Shown here: positions 7,895-15,628 of the stretch, piece after piece | Numbering within the stretch: position 1 is the first letter of the stretch | Layout: each line of letters begins with the position of its first letter | Assembly: GCA_003169895.1 (NCBI GenBank) | Contig: PNAE01000007.1 | Span: 1,490,880-1,554,879, forward strand | Reading direction: 5' to 3' | Length of the DNA stretch: 64,000 bases | Source of the DNA: Gemmatimonadota bacterium | GTDB taxonomy: Bacteria; Gemmatimonadota; Gemmatimonadetes; Gemmatimonadales; GWC2-71-9 | Position numbers and translations under genes: made by a program | Notes under the pieces: generated by a model | The model's database searches: none | Told to the model about the DNA's origin: nothing | Seen by the model: only the letters and a program-made list of their open reading frames with translations

Positions 7895-9886
7895 ATGCGT
7901 CGCAACTCGCTGGCAGCCATTCTCGCTCTCATGTTCTTGGTCGCGTGCAGCTCCGGCGGCACGACGATCACCGTCCTCGGCTATGCCGTGACCATCAAGA
8001 CGGCCCCGCCGACGACCGCACAGGTCGGCGCGTCGATTCCCGTTGCGTTCACCGTCACCGAGAACGAGAGTGACGGGAGCTCCAAACCCGCCAGCGGCAA
8101 GAGCTTCACGGTCGCCGTCACGGCAGGCGGGGGGACGGTCAATGGCGCGGCGTCGGCCACGCTCACCACCGCGGCGGACGGATCCGTGTCGCTGACGTGG
8201 ATCCTCGGACCGACGGTCGGGACGCAAACCGTGCATGGATCGGTGTCGTCTGACCATTTCCTGGATGTCAGCGTGACCGCCACCGCGGCGTCGGTGAGCA
8301 GTGTGGCGGTGACGCTCGCCACGCCGTCCATCCCCCTGGGTACCACCGGCGATCAGGCCACGGCGGTGCTGAAGGATGCCAGCGGCAACGTGCTGGTCGG
8401 TCGTACGGTGACGTGGCAGTCGTCGACCACCACGGTGGCCACGGTCAGTGCCACCGGCGCTATCACCACGGTGGGCGCCGGGACCAGCACCATCACCGCG
8501 ACCAGCGAGGGCCAGAGTGGATCGGCGCTGCTGACCGTGACCTTGGTGCCCGTCAGCACGGTCACCGCGACACTCGCGGCCAGCTCCATCACGTTGGGGA
8601 CGGTCGGCGATCAGGCCACGGCGGTGCTGAAGGATGCCAGCGGCAACGTGCTGGTCGGTCGTACGGTGACGTGGCAGTCGTCGACCACCACGGTGGCCAC
8701 GGTCAGTGCCACCGGCGCTATCACCACGGTGGGCGCCGGGACCAGCACCATCACCGCGACCAGCGAAGGCCAAAGCGGCGGCGCGCAGCTGACGGTGGTC
8801 CCCGTCGGCCTGTCGGGAATCGTGCAATTGGGCGCCGGCGACACCCACATGTGCGGGCTCGATGCCGCCGGTATCGGGCACTGCTGGGGCAACAACGATC
8901 AGGGGCAGCTCGGCGATCCGTCGTTCCTTTCCTCCCAGAGTGCCACGCCCCACGTAGTGCTCGCGAGCGGTCATGTGTGGGCGGAGATCCGCGGCGGGTT
9001 CGAGTCGACCTGTACCCGTACCACGGCCGGTGACGCATACTGCTGGGGCGAGGGAACCGATGGCAGCGTAGGCAACGGCATTGCCGCCAGCGTCCGCACG
9101 CCGACCGCCGTCACATCCTCGGGCCAGATATACGCCCAGGTTTCGCCGGGCGCGTTCTTCGCCTGCGGTCGCACGACGAGCAACGTCGTGTGGTGCTGGG
9201 GTGGGAACTTCGACGGCCAACTGGGCGACGGCACGTTCGCGCAGCGCAACAGTCCGGTGCTGGCGCAGACCGGTGCCCTCAGCTTCGTGGAGATCGCGGC
9301 GCGCGGCGACGCCTACTTCACTTGCGGCCGCATCGCGAGCGGCGCGGCATACTGCTGGGGCAATAACTTCAATGGTGACTTGGCCGACGGCACCACGACG
9401 AATCGCCCCAATCCCGTCCCGGTGTCGGGCGGCAATGTGTTCACCGGTCTGGTGGGAGGCACCGACAACGCCTGCGGCCAACTCGCCGCCGGTGGCTGGA
9501 TGTGTTGGGGTGCCAATGCGTACGGCGAACTCGGCGACGGCACCCATACCGAGCGTCATGTGCCGGTGGCGCTGCTCACCAGCGGCAACGTCTTCGTGCA
9601 ACTGGCAATGGGAACATTTCACAGCTGCGGCCGCACGTCCGCTGGTGCCGTGTATTGCTGGGGCCGCAATTCCTCGGGCCAACTCGGGAATGGCGGCAAC
9701 CTGGACAGCAATTCCCCGGTCGCCGTGTCGGGGGGGCACGTATTTACCGATATCCGGGCCGGCGACAACTTCAATTGTGGCCTCTCGGACGGCGGTACGG
9801 TCTTCTGTTGGGGAGACAATGCCCGCAATCAGCTGGGAAGTGCCAGCGTCGGCAGCAGCAATGTGCCATTGCAGGTCCCGAATTGA
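7895..9886 (+). CDS. Big2/RCC1-repeat lipoprotein with duplicated Ig-like domain
   Basis: A 663-residue lipoprotein. The ATG at 7895 starts a signal peptide with a good lipobox (FLVAC-SSGG). Then come an Ig-like segment (about residues 25-125), two nearly identical Big2 domains (about 130-215 and 216-300), and RCC1 repeats from about residue 305 to the end (CGLDAAGIGHCWGNNDQGQL and similar, around seven blades). It is probably anchored in the outer membrane with the propeller displayed. The Big2 domains act as stalk spacers and the propeller as binding head; that role is inferred. No strong ribosome site is visible. The protein has the same design as the one at 4887. Confidence 0.88.
   Translation: MRRNSLAAILALMFLVACSSGGTTITVLGYAVTIKTAPPTTAQVGASIPVAFTVTENESDGSSKPASGKSFTVAVTAGGGTVNGAASATLTTAADGSVSLTWILGPTVGTQTVHGSVSSDHFLDVSVTATAASVSSVAVTLATPSIPLGTTGDQATAVLKDASGNVLVGRTVTWQSSTTTVATVSATGAITTVGAGTSTITATSEGQSGSALLTVTLVPVSTVTATLAASSITLGTVGDQATAVLKDASGNVLVGRTVTWQSSTTTVATVSATGAITTVGAGTSTITATSEGQSGGAQLTVVPVGLSGIVQLGAGDTHMCGLDAAGIGHCWGNNDQGQLGDPSFLSSQSATPHVVLASGHVWAEIRGGFESTCTRTTAGDAYCWGEGTDGSVGNGIAASVRTPTAVTSSGQIYAQVSPGAFFACGRTTSNVVWCWGGNFDGQLGDGTFAQRNSPVLAQTGALSFVEIAARGDAYFTCGRIASGAAYCWGNNFNGDLADGTTTNRPNPVPVSGGNVFTGLVGGTDNACGQLAAGGWMCWGANAYGELGDGTHTERHVPVALLTSGNVFVQLAMGTFHSCGRTSAGAVYCWGRNSSGQLGNGGNLDSNSPVAVSGGHVFTDIRAGDNFNCGLSDGGTVFCWGDNARNQLGSASVGSSNVPLQVPN
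8348..8766 (+). repeat. Perfect 161-bp direct repeat inside lipoprotein gene
   Basis: Bases 8348-8508 and 8606-8766 are identical over 161 bp, with a 258-bp period equal to 86 codons, so the frame is kept. Each copy covers most of one Big2 domain. The intervening linker (8509-8605) and flanks have diverged. The pattern fits a recent in-frame duplication or gene conversion between adjacent domains. Confidence 0.95.
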
Positions 9887-9937
9887 GCGGGCACTGTGGG
9901 GTGGGCGGGCGGACTCGGGGCGGGTGTACCCTGAAGC

Positions 9938-10714
9938 TCAGTGAACCGCCGGCAGCGGGAACGTCCAGCGCACTCCGACATCGCGCGAGGACAGGAGGAT
10001 GCGCGGCGCCCGCGCGCCGAGAAGACGCAGGCGACCATTAGCGAATTTCGCCGAGACGATACCGACGGCGGCTCCCGCGACGACGTCCGTCACCCAGTGC
10101 TGTTGCTGTTGCAGGCGGGCCCAGCCGGTTCCTGCCGCGAGGCCGAATAGCGCGACCCGCGCCCAGTCCTTGTCGATGGCGTCACCCAACGACGTGGCGA
10201 GCGCGAACGCGGTGGAGCTGTGGCCAGACGGAAAGGACGGAGTTCCCGACGGAGTCCCCTTGAAAAGGTGAAAATCGAGGGCATCCCGATCCGGGTCGAC
10301 GTAGGGCCGCTCGCGCCCGACGACGTACTTGAGGACCTGCGTCACGCCGGTCGCAAGCGCGACGCTCGCAGCAGTACGAATCGTTGCCGAGAGGACGTGG
10401 TGATCGCGGGTGACCAGGCTGGCGATACCGAGCCCGCCCACCACCACGCCGATTCCGGTCATCTCGCCGAACTTGTCGAACGTGTTCGCGGCGCTCGCCG
10501 CACTGGCTGAATGCGGACTCTCGAAAACATTTGCGATCGGCGCGTCGACCAGGAACGTCGCCGCCAGCACGGCTGCCCCGACAGCCACGTTCCGCCAGCC
10601 GGCGTTGGGGATCGAATCGGTCTGTTGGGTGTGGTTCGGGGTCAGCTGGGCCTGAATCGATGCCGGAGCCACCAGGGAGAGCAATAATGCGGTTCGCCAT
10701 TGACGATGGTGCAT
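9938..10714 (-). CDS. PAP2-superfamily phosphatase
   Basis: A 258-residue membrane-associated phosphatase of the phosphatidic acid phosphatase type 2 family. All three family motifs are present: KYVVGRERP (motif C1), PSFPSGHSS (C2, His acid) and WARLQQQQHWVTDVVAG (C3, with the nucleophile His and supporting Asp). An N-terminal signal (LLLSLVAPASIQAQ) is followed by several hydrophobic helices. The start at 10714 has a GAGGA ribosome site five bases upstream; the longer frame does not. Probable substrates are lipid phosphates or isoprenoid pyrophosphates at the periplasmic face, but these cannot be distinguished. The gene converges on the lipoprotein gene with a 51-bp gap. Confidence 0.88.
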   Translation of the reverse strand: MHHRQWRTALLLSLVAPASIQAQLTPNHTQQTDSIPNAGWRNVAVGAAVLAATFLVDAPIANVFESPHSASAASAANTFDKFGEMTGIGVVVGGLGIASLVTRDHHVLSATIRTAASVALATGVTQVLKYVVGRERPYVDPDRDALDFHLFKGTPSGTPSFPSGHSSTAFALATSLGDAIDKDWARVALFGLAAGTGWARLQQQQHWVTDVVAGAAVGIVSAKFANGRLRLLGARAPRILLSSRDVGVRWTFPLPAVH

Positions 10715-10835
10715 GTGTCCTCGGAGATCAGGGGCGCACCGTGACTGCGGACGGCGGACGGCGCAGAGACTTGCGACCCCATTTTCCCTTGTGACGCCGG
10801 GAGGGCCGCGGCGCGCACGTCGCCGGCATGCCAGT

Positions 10836-10900
10836 GCGAAACCGATCGGGCGCGCATGCAGAAAATGCCCTCCATCCCGAACGTACCGATCGGGTTTCGC
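10836..10900. promoter_or_regulatory. Inverted pair of CCGATCGG boxes in a divergent intergenic region
   Basis: The 394-bp region between the divergent PAP2 and nitroreductase genes (10715-11108) holds no gene. It contains GCGAAACCGATCGG (10836-10849) and, 36 bp further, CCGATCGGGTTTCGC (10886-10900), an inverted repeat with one extra base. Each arm carries the palindrome CCGATCGG, 44 bp apart. This could be a two-site operator for one or both genes, or a long hairpin. No consensus -35/-10 pair is evident nearby. Confidence 0.4.
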
Positions 10901-11108
10901 CTGATCAACCGACAGATCCGCCCCGCGCGGCGCGCCGCCACAGATCAAGCTGCCGTCGGCAGAGGCATTTCAGCGGTGCGTTGCCTCGCTCGGTCAGTAC
11001 CGCACCCGACGGCTGATCAGGGCTTCCCTGACGGCGTCGGGTAGGAGGTTTCGATAGGCTTAGTCGGGGACGATCGCGCTATCGCGAGCCAACGTCAGGA
11101 GCCATATC

Positions 11109-11711
11109 ATGAGCGCTAACGGGATCACCACGGAAACCGATCTTTCCCTGCTCGACGGGATCAACCAGCGCCGGTCAGTACGGTCGTACCTGCCCGCGGT
11201 GCTGGACGATGCCGGGATCCGCGCCTTGCTGCAGGCCGCAGTGCGCGCGCCGACGGCCGTGCACCAGGAGCCTTGGGCCTTCGCCATCCTGCAGGATGAG
11301 ACGATTCTCAGGCGACTGTCTGACCGGGCCAAGATCAGCTTGGTTGCGCTCGCCGCCCATCACACGACCGATCGTGGCGGTCACCTGCCCGACGCGTTTC
11401 TCCGGCCGGATTTCAACATCTTTCACGATGCCGGGACGCTGATCGCGATATGCACGCGCCTGGTATCGGACTTCACCGTGGCGGACTGCTGGCTCGCCGC
11501 CGAAAACCTCATGCTCGCCGCGCACGCCATGGGGTTCGGTACCTGCGTCATCGGATCTGCCGTGGGGGCACTGAATACGCCGGAGGGGAAAGAGGACCTG
11601 GGCATTCCCGCCGACTACACTGTCGTGGCGCCGATCGTGGTGGGCGTGCCGCGGGATCGAGGGGCACCCACGGCTCGCAAGGCGCCGAATATCCTGGCAT
11701 GGAAGAGGTAG
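11109..11711 (+). CDS. Nitroreductase-family flavoprotein
   Basis: A 200-residue FMN-dependent NAD(P)H oxidoreductase of the nitroreductase family. The N-terminal RRSVRSYLP signature binds the FMN phosphate; APTAVHQEPWAFAIL forms the second FMN-contact region; AAENLMLAAHAMGFGTCVIG is the conserved C-terminal helix-strand over the flavin. The ATG has an AGGAG site eight bases upstream. Family members act as homodimers on nitroaromatics, quinones or enones, so the natural substrate is not predictable. It stands alone, with its neighbour ending convergently 88 bp downstream. The palindromic boxes upstream may control it. Confidence 0.88.
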   Translation: MSANGITTETDLSLLDGINQRRSVRSYLPAVLDDAGIRALLQAAVRAPTAVHQEPWAFAILQDETILRRLSDRAKISLVALAAHHTTDRGGHLPDAFLRPDFNIFHDAGTLIAICTRLVSDFTVADCWLAAENLMLAAHAMGFGTCVIGSAVGALNTPEGKEDLGIPADYTVVAPIVVGVPRDRGAPTARKAPNILAWKR

Positions 11712-11799
11712 CGAACCACGGCATCCGGCCCTCGCCGCGGACTGCACCGTGGACCTGGTCAACTTGTTCGGGCAGAACGAACAGCACATCTGAGGCGCG

Positions 11800-13053
11800 T
11801 CAGACGAGCTCGACCACGAGCGCCTTGACCAGCGTGTCCAGATCGCGCTCGGTGTTGAACAGGTGCGTCGAGATCCGCTGCCCGTTGAACCAGTTCGTCG
11901 GCACTACCTTCACCTCCACCTTGTGCTTCTCGCGGAGCCGCGTGTGCAGCGCATCGGCGTTTCTGTCTACGGGGAGCGTGTAGGTCAGTAGCGGTGAGGC
12001 AAGCGGTCCCGGGGGTGCGCTGACGACGCGAAGCCTGGGCACGCTCTGTAGCGCTCCATGGAGACGGTTCCGCAAGTCAAGGTTGTGCGCTTCGATACGG
12101 GCCGTCCCTATCCCCAGGTGATAGTCGATGGCTGCGGCCAACCCCAGCACGCTGGGAATGCTCGAGACTCCGGACGACGCCGAGTATGCCGCGCGGCCAC
12201 TCTGCAGTGCGATCGGGTCGACGGTCTTCCCCAACTCCTCACTCAAGTAAAGCAACCCAGTTCCTTTAGGGCCCAGCAGCCACTTGTGGCCGCTGGTGGC
12301 GTAGACGTGGCAGCCCAGCGCTTTCACGTCGACGGCGATGCCGCCCACTGCCTGGGCACCGTCCACCACCGCGATGCAGCCCCGGGCCCGCGCCAGCGCC
12401 GACAGCTCGGCCACCGGCATGCGCAGCCCGGTGGACGTAAGGAGGTGCGAGAAGGAGAGCGCCCGGGTGCGCGGCGTGATGCTTTTCGCGAACCGGTCGA
12501 TGATCGCCTGCGCGTCGTTTTCACCCGGCGGAATGACCACGATGTCGATCGCGACACCGTACCTGCGGGCAACGTAGTCCCAGCAGACGCGCCCGCCCGG
12601 GTGTTCCTGGTCGGTGGTGAGGACCCGATCACCCGAGGTGAGGCCGAGTCCCTGCGCCACCCAGTTCATCCCTTCCGTGGTGCACCGGGTGAGCACGAGT
12701 TCGTCCGTCTTGCAGCCAAGGAAGCCCGCGGCTTTCTCGCGCACGGCGTCCATCGCCTTTTCCTGCGGGCCGTAGCCATACTCGACCGGGTCGAGTTCCA
12801 GTTCCTTCCACGCCGCGATGGTGCGTTCCATGACCGGTCGCGGCGTGGGACCGAGCGAGCCGGTCTGGAGGTACACGAGCCCCGGTGCGAAGAGAAAATC
12901 GCCCGATGCAGCCGCCAACCCTCGCGGCGCACCCGAGAACGACTGCGGCGCCAGCCGCGCGGCCGACATCACACCCAGCGATGCCAGGAAGTGCCTCCGG
13001 TCCACCGTCGCTTCTAGCGCTCGCGGGGCGCGGTCGCGTGAACGGTCTGTCAA
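11800..13053 (-). CDS. Tat-exported class V aminotransferase (isopenicillin-N-epimerase/desulfurase-like)
   Basis: A 417-residue PLP enzyme of aminotransferase class V. I chose the TTG start at 13053 because GGGAGG lies eight bases upstream; it gives a long n-region and then the Tat motif DRRHFLASLG. A GTG at 13005 is the alternative. PLP-site features are CTTEGMNWV (phosphate loop), VVDGAQAVGG (Asp pairing with the pyridine N) and ATSGHKWLLGPKGTG (Schiff-base Lys). Relatives include isopenicillin N epimerase-like and cysteine-desulfurase-like enzymes; the reaction is not assignable. Export of a PLP enzyme through Tat is notable. Its ribosome site is embedded in a leader element shared with the gene at 14375. 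Confidence 0.82.
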   Translation of the reverse strand: MTDRSRDRAPRALEATVDRRHFLASLGVMSAARLAPQSFSGAPRGLAAASGDFLFAPGLVYLQTGSLGPTPRPVMERTIAAWKELELDPVEYGYGPQEKAMDAVREKAAGFLGCKTDELVLTRCTTEGMNWVAQGLGLTSGDRVLTTDQEHPGGRVCWDYVARRYGVAIDIVVIPPGENDAQAIIDRFAKSITPRTRALSFSHLLTSTGLRMPVAELSALARARGCIAVVDGAQAVGGIAVDVKALGCHVYATSGHKWLLGPKGTGLLYLSEELGKTVDPIALQSGRAAYSASSGVSSIPSVLGLAAAIDYHLGIGTARIEAHNLDLRNRLHGALQSVPRLRVVSAPPGPLASPLLTYTLPVDRNADALHTRLREKHKVEVKVVPTNWFNGQRISTHLFNTERDLDTLVKALVVELV

Positions 13054-13115
13054 CGGGAATTCCTCCCTGGGAAGTGGCCCACGCAATCTCAGTCCGTCGT
13101 CTCGCGCAGCGCAAG
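13054..13115 (-). promoter_or_regulatory. Leader element copy A over the aminotransferase ribosome site
   Basis: Read on the minus strand, the element begins with CTTGCGCTGCGCGAG (13115-13101), which can fold as a 5-bp hairpin. It continues through GTGG/CCAC and ends with CTTCCC (13074-13069), directly followed by the ribosome site GGGAGG (13067-13062). CTTC can pair with GGAG and hide the ribosome site. Over the 47 bp 13069-13115 it matches copy B (15487-15533) at 39 positions with no gap. The same bases also read as LRCARRRTEIAWATS in a frame different from the gene, so a leader peptide is an alternative reading. Confidence 0.6.
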
Positions 13116-13193
13116 CGGGGCGCGGGCTTCGCCGACCAATTAGTGTTACTCCCGCCGGTAACGTGACGGGTTCAGCGCGGTAACGAGCGTTGC

Positions 13194-13456
13194 CTATTCT
13201 CGGAGGAGTGACCTGTCCACTCCACTCGTTCCGAGGAAGCCGTGATAAAGTCCCAGTCCGTCCTCCATCCGTCCGCCGTCGAGCGCACGCTCGAACGCCA
13301 CCGCATCGCACCACGATCCGTCCTCGGTTATGGCGATCGAATCGTCGGGTCGTGACTCGAGAATGCCGTCGTCGGCGACTGGTCGAATCGCGTGAAGCGC
13401 CTGCCGCAGGGCACGGCGCGCCTCAGAGATAAGCGTCCTCGCCAATTCAGACACTA
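13194..13456 (-). pseudogene. Remnant of a BTAD (SARP-like) transcriptional activator
   Basis: A minus-strand frame encodes SEARRALRQALHAIRP followed by a segment with WCDAVAFERALDGG and GLGLYHGFL. In this phylum these phrases belong to the bacterial transcriptional activation domain of SARP/TPR regulators, where a DNA-binding segment is followed by a Leu-rich row and a 'W-C-D-V-x-x-F-E' strand. Only about 85 codons survive; the DNA-binding N-terminus is replaced by the start of the divergent gene at 13469, and the TPR part after 13194 is missing. It has no start of its own and should be inactive. Confidence 0.6.
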
Positions 13457-13468
13457 CCAGGAGATTCG

Positions 13469-14353
13469 ATGAAAGCACTTGCGATCGTTGTGATCCTCGC
13501 CGGCCTGGCCAGGCCGGCCCTCGCTCAGGGCATGAGCTATGACATGAAGACCACCGCCGACATGATCGATCCGCGCACCGGCAAGCCAGCAACACGCGTC
13601 TTCTCGGCCGGGCACGGACAGTTCGCCAACGGAAATGCCCGGATCGATTTTACCGAGTCAATGATGCCGGGCGGGATGATGGCCGCGGGCAGCTACATGA
13701 TCGTCCGGAACTCCAGCCCAATCTCGACGTTCGTTTTTCCGGACAAGCGCCAGTATCTGGTGGTCAACCGGGATGAACTGAACAAGGAGGCTGCGGACGC
13801 GCAGAAGGCGGTGGCCGGAGTTGCCAAGACCGAGTTGAGTGGCATCCGCGTCGACGTGCAGGACCTCGGGCCGGGTGAATCGATCGAGGGCAATGCCACC
13901 GTGAAGTACAGGATTATGAGCGATTACACGATGAACGTCTCCGTGATGGGGCACGCGAGTACATCCACATCGCATTCCACCACCGATCTGTGGGTCGCTC
14001 CGGGGCTTGATGGCATCATGAATCCGATGGGGCGCCAGGCGAGCACAGCGGGAGGTTCGATGGCGGCATTGACTGAGGCGACGGTCAAGGCCTACGCCAA
14101 GGTCAGGAGCGGCGTGGTCCTGAAGAGCGTGATGACGAGCGAGTCAGGCGACGAACGCAAGAGGCACAGCACCACCATCACCATGCAGATTTCCAATCTC
14201 AAGCGTACGGCGATCAGTCCCGCAGTATTCGAGGTGCCCGCGGGCTATGCCAAGACCGAGGGCCTGGGTGGCGCGATGGGGGCGATGTTCGGCGACTCGC
14301 TTGCGGCCGCCCGTGCCCGCGCGAACGGGAGAGGTACCCGCCCGCCGCGATGA
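13469..14353 (+). CDS. Secreted hypothetical protein, DUF4412-like
   Basis: A 294-residue protein with a Sec signal peptide (MKALAIVVILAGLARPALAQ) and a good AGGAG site ahead of the ATG. The mature part is a beta-rich domain beginning MSYDMKTTADMIDPRTGKPA, with FVFPDKRQYLVVNRDE in the middle and FEVPAGYAKTE near the end. This overall pattern (early 'Y-x-M-K-T', late 'F-x-V-P-x-G-Y') is that of DUF4412-type secreted proteins of unknown role. The Met-rich character is notable. It is transcribed away from the leader-controlled aminotransferase gene and converges on the cysteine-synthase-like gene with a 21-bp gap. Confidence 0.72.
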   Translation: MKALAIVVILAGLARPALAQGMSYDMKTTADMIDPRTGKPATRVFSAGHGQFANGNARIDFTESMMPGGMMAAGSYMIVRNSSPISTFVFPDKRQYLVVNRDELNKEAADAQKAVAGVAKTELSGIRVDVQDLGPGESIEGNATVKYRIMSDYTMNVSVMGHASTSTSHSTTDLWVAPGLDGIMNPMGRQASTAGGSMAALTEATVKAYAKVRSGVVLKSVMTSESGDERKRHSTTITMQISNLKRTAISPAVFEVPAGYAKTEGLGGAMGAMFGDSLAAARARANGRGTRPPR

Positions 14354-14374
14354 AGGCGCCCGGGATGTCGCGGA

Positions 14375-15475
14375 TCAGCTGATCGTGCGGGGTATCGAGA
14401 AGAACCCAGCCGGAGCGCTCGCCGGGTCGGAGGGATCGAAGCAGACGGCACAGACCCGGTTCATCGCCCGGAAGCCGAGCAGCGTCACGTGCGGTGAGCG
14501 ATGCTCCGGCCGGACCGGCTCGTCGCGAAGCAGATCGGTGCTCAGGTACTTCTTGTTCGAGTCGGCAAAAACGGTGACCACCACCGCCTCGTCGCCCAGG
14601 TCCTCCTGCACCTGCATCGCGGCGAGCAAGTTGGCACCGCTCGAGATGCCCACGCCGAGCCCGAGTTGGCTGGCGAGCATCTGGGCCATCAGGATGGCAT
14701 CGCCGTCGTCCACGGCGATCACCCGGTCGAGTTCGTCGAGGTGCACGATCGCCGGGATGAATTCGTCGCTGATTCCCTGGATTCGATGCTTCCCCACCTT
14801 GTGGCCCGCGCTGAGCGTCGGTGAATTTGCCGGCTCGACCGGGTGCAGGTGGATGGCGGGACGCTTCGCTCGCAGGAAGCGGCCGGCACCCATGATCGTG
14901 CCACCGGTCCCGACTCCGGCGACGAAGGCGTCCGGATCGATCCGTTCGGCCTGCAGTTGCGCCCAGATCTCCGGCCCGGTGGTCCGGAAGTGCGCCTCGG
15001 AATTCTCCTCGTTGGCAAACTGGTGCGGGAGGAACGCGCCGGGCGTCGCCGCCGCGAACTCCTCGGCGAGTCTGATGGACCCGAGGAAGCCGCCTTCCTC
15101 CTTCGAGACGAGACAAATCGTCGCCCCGAAGGAGCGGATCAACGCGATCCGCTCGGCGCTCATCCAGTCCGGCATGAAGATCGTCACCGGGTGGCCCAAT
15201 GCGCGACCAAGGGCACAGAACGAGATGCCGGTGTTGCCACTGGTCGCCTCGACGATCATGCCGCCCGGCTCGAGCTGGCCCGACTCCAGGGCGCGTTGCA
15301 GGATGTGCAGCGCCATCCGGTCCTTGATGCTGCCCGTCATGTTCAGATTCTCGGCCTTGGCATACAGCCGCCGCGGCTCGCCACCGTCGACCGCAAACTC
15401 CACGACCAGCAGCGGCGTATTGCCGACGAGGACGCGCAGGCCGCGAACGCGCTCAGCAGCGGAGAACTTGACCAC
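14375..15475 (-). CDS. PLP-dependent cysteine synthase family protein
   Basis: A 366-residue fold-type II PLP enzyme of the cysteine synthase/cystathionine beta-synthase group. Hallmarks are [15 protein letters not shown] (PLP Lys), [12 protein letters not shown] (substrate loop) and [13 protein letters not shown] (phosphate-binding Gly loop). The GTG at 15475 is the likely start, six bases after a GGGAG ribosome site; the frame stays open upstream to an ATG at 15622, but that extension runs through the leader element. The family makes cysteine from O-acetyl- or O-phosphoserine and sulfide, or handles related beta-replacements; the precise donor is uncertain. A Cys-containing C-terminal tail ([12 protein letters not shown]) beyond the core is unusual. 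Confidence 0.85.
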   Translation of the reverse strand: MVKFSAAERVRGLRVLVGNTPLLVVEFAVDGGEPRRLYAKAENLNMTGSIKDRMALHILQRALESGQLEPGGMIVEATSGNTGISFCALGRALGHPVTIFMPDWMSAERIALIRSFGATICLVSKEEGGFLGSIRLAEEFAAATPGAFLPHQFANEENSEAHFRTTGPEIWAQLQAERIDPDAFVAGVGTGGTIMGAGRFLRAKRPAIHLHPVEPANSPTLSAGHKVGKHRIQGISDEFIPAIVHLDELDRVIAVDDGDAILMAQMLASQLGLGVGISSGANLLAAMQVQEDLGDEAVVVTVFADSNKKYLSTDLLRDEPVRPEHRSPHVTLLGFRAMNRVCAVCFDPSDPASAPAGFFSIPRTIS

Positions 15476-15533
15476 GAAACGCTCCCGGGAAGTGCACCAC
15501 CCAATTTCCGTCTCTCGCCTCGCGCAGCGCAAG
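15476..15533 (-). promoter_or_regulatory. Leader element copy B over the cysteine-synthase-like ribosome site
   Basis: The second copy of the 47-bp element (15487-15533) begins with the same CTTGCGCTGCGCGAG hairpin and ends in CTTCCC, directly abutting the ribosome site GGGAGC (15486-15481) of the GTG start at 15475. The CUUC/GGAG pairing that would mask the ribosome site is kept. Differences from copy A are eight substitutions and no indel. In the frame [15 protein letters not shown] it has two TGC Cys codons and three synonymous third-base changes relative to copy A. Position in front of a cysteine-biosynthesis-type gene makes feedback control plausible. Confidence 0.6.
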
Positions 15534-15628
15534 TTGGCAACCGCCTCGTGGGCCACTTTGCTGGTCCCGGCATCCGCGGAGACTCCTTGCCGCGGTCGCA
15601 CCGCCGCAATCGCGAAGTACATTGGTTA

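Noticed and set aside
7844..9739. 631-codon open frame on the minus strand
   Set aside because: It is the antisense of the Big2/RCC1 lipoprotein gene; composition is Arg/Gly/His-rich with no domain, while the plus frame has a lipobox and regular repeats.
13054..13115. Known riboswitch (S-box, SAM-II, SAH, cobalamin, T-box)
   Set aside because: None of the conserved core sequences that I know for these classes is present; it is kept as an unclassified leader element.
15476..15622. 49-codon N-terminal extension of the cysteine-synthase-like protein from ATG 15622
   Set aside because: It runs through the leader element and lacks family similarity; the GTG at 15475 has a ribosome site and the usual N-terminus.
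14843..15628. Long N-terminal extension of the GH36-like protein (262 codons)
   Set aside because: The extension is antisense to the cysteine-synthase-like gene; the signal peptide starts at 15629.
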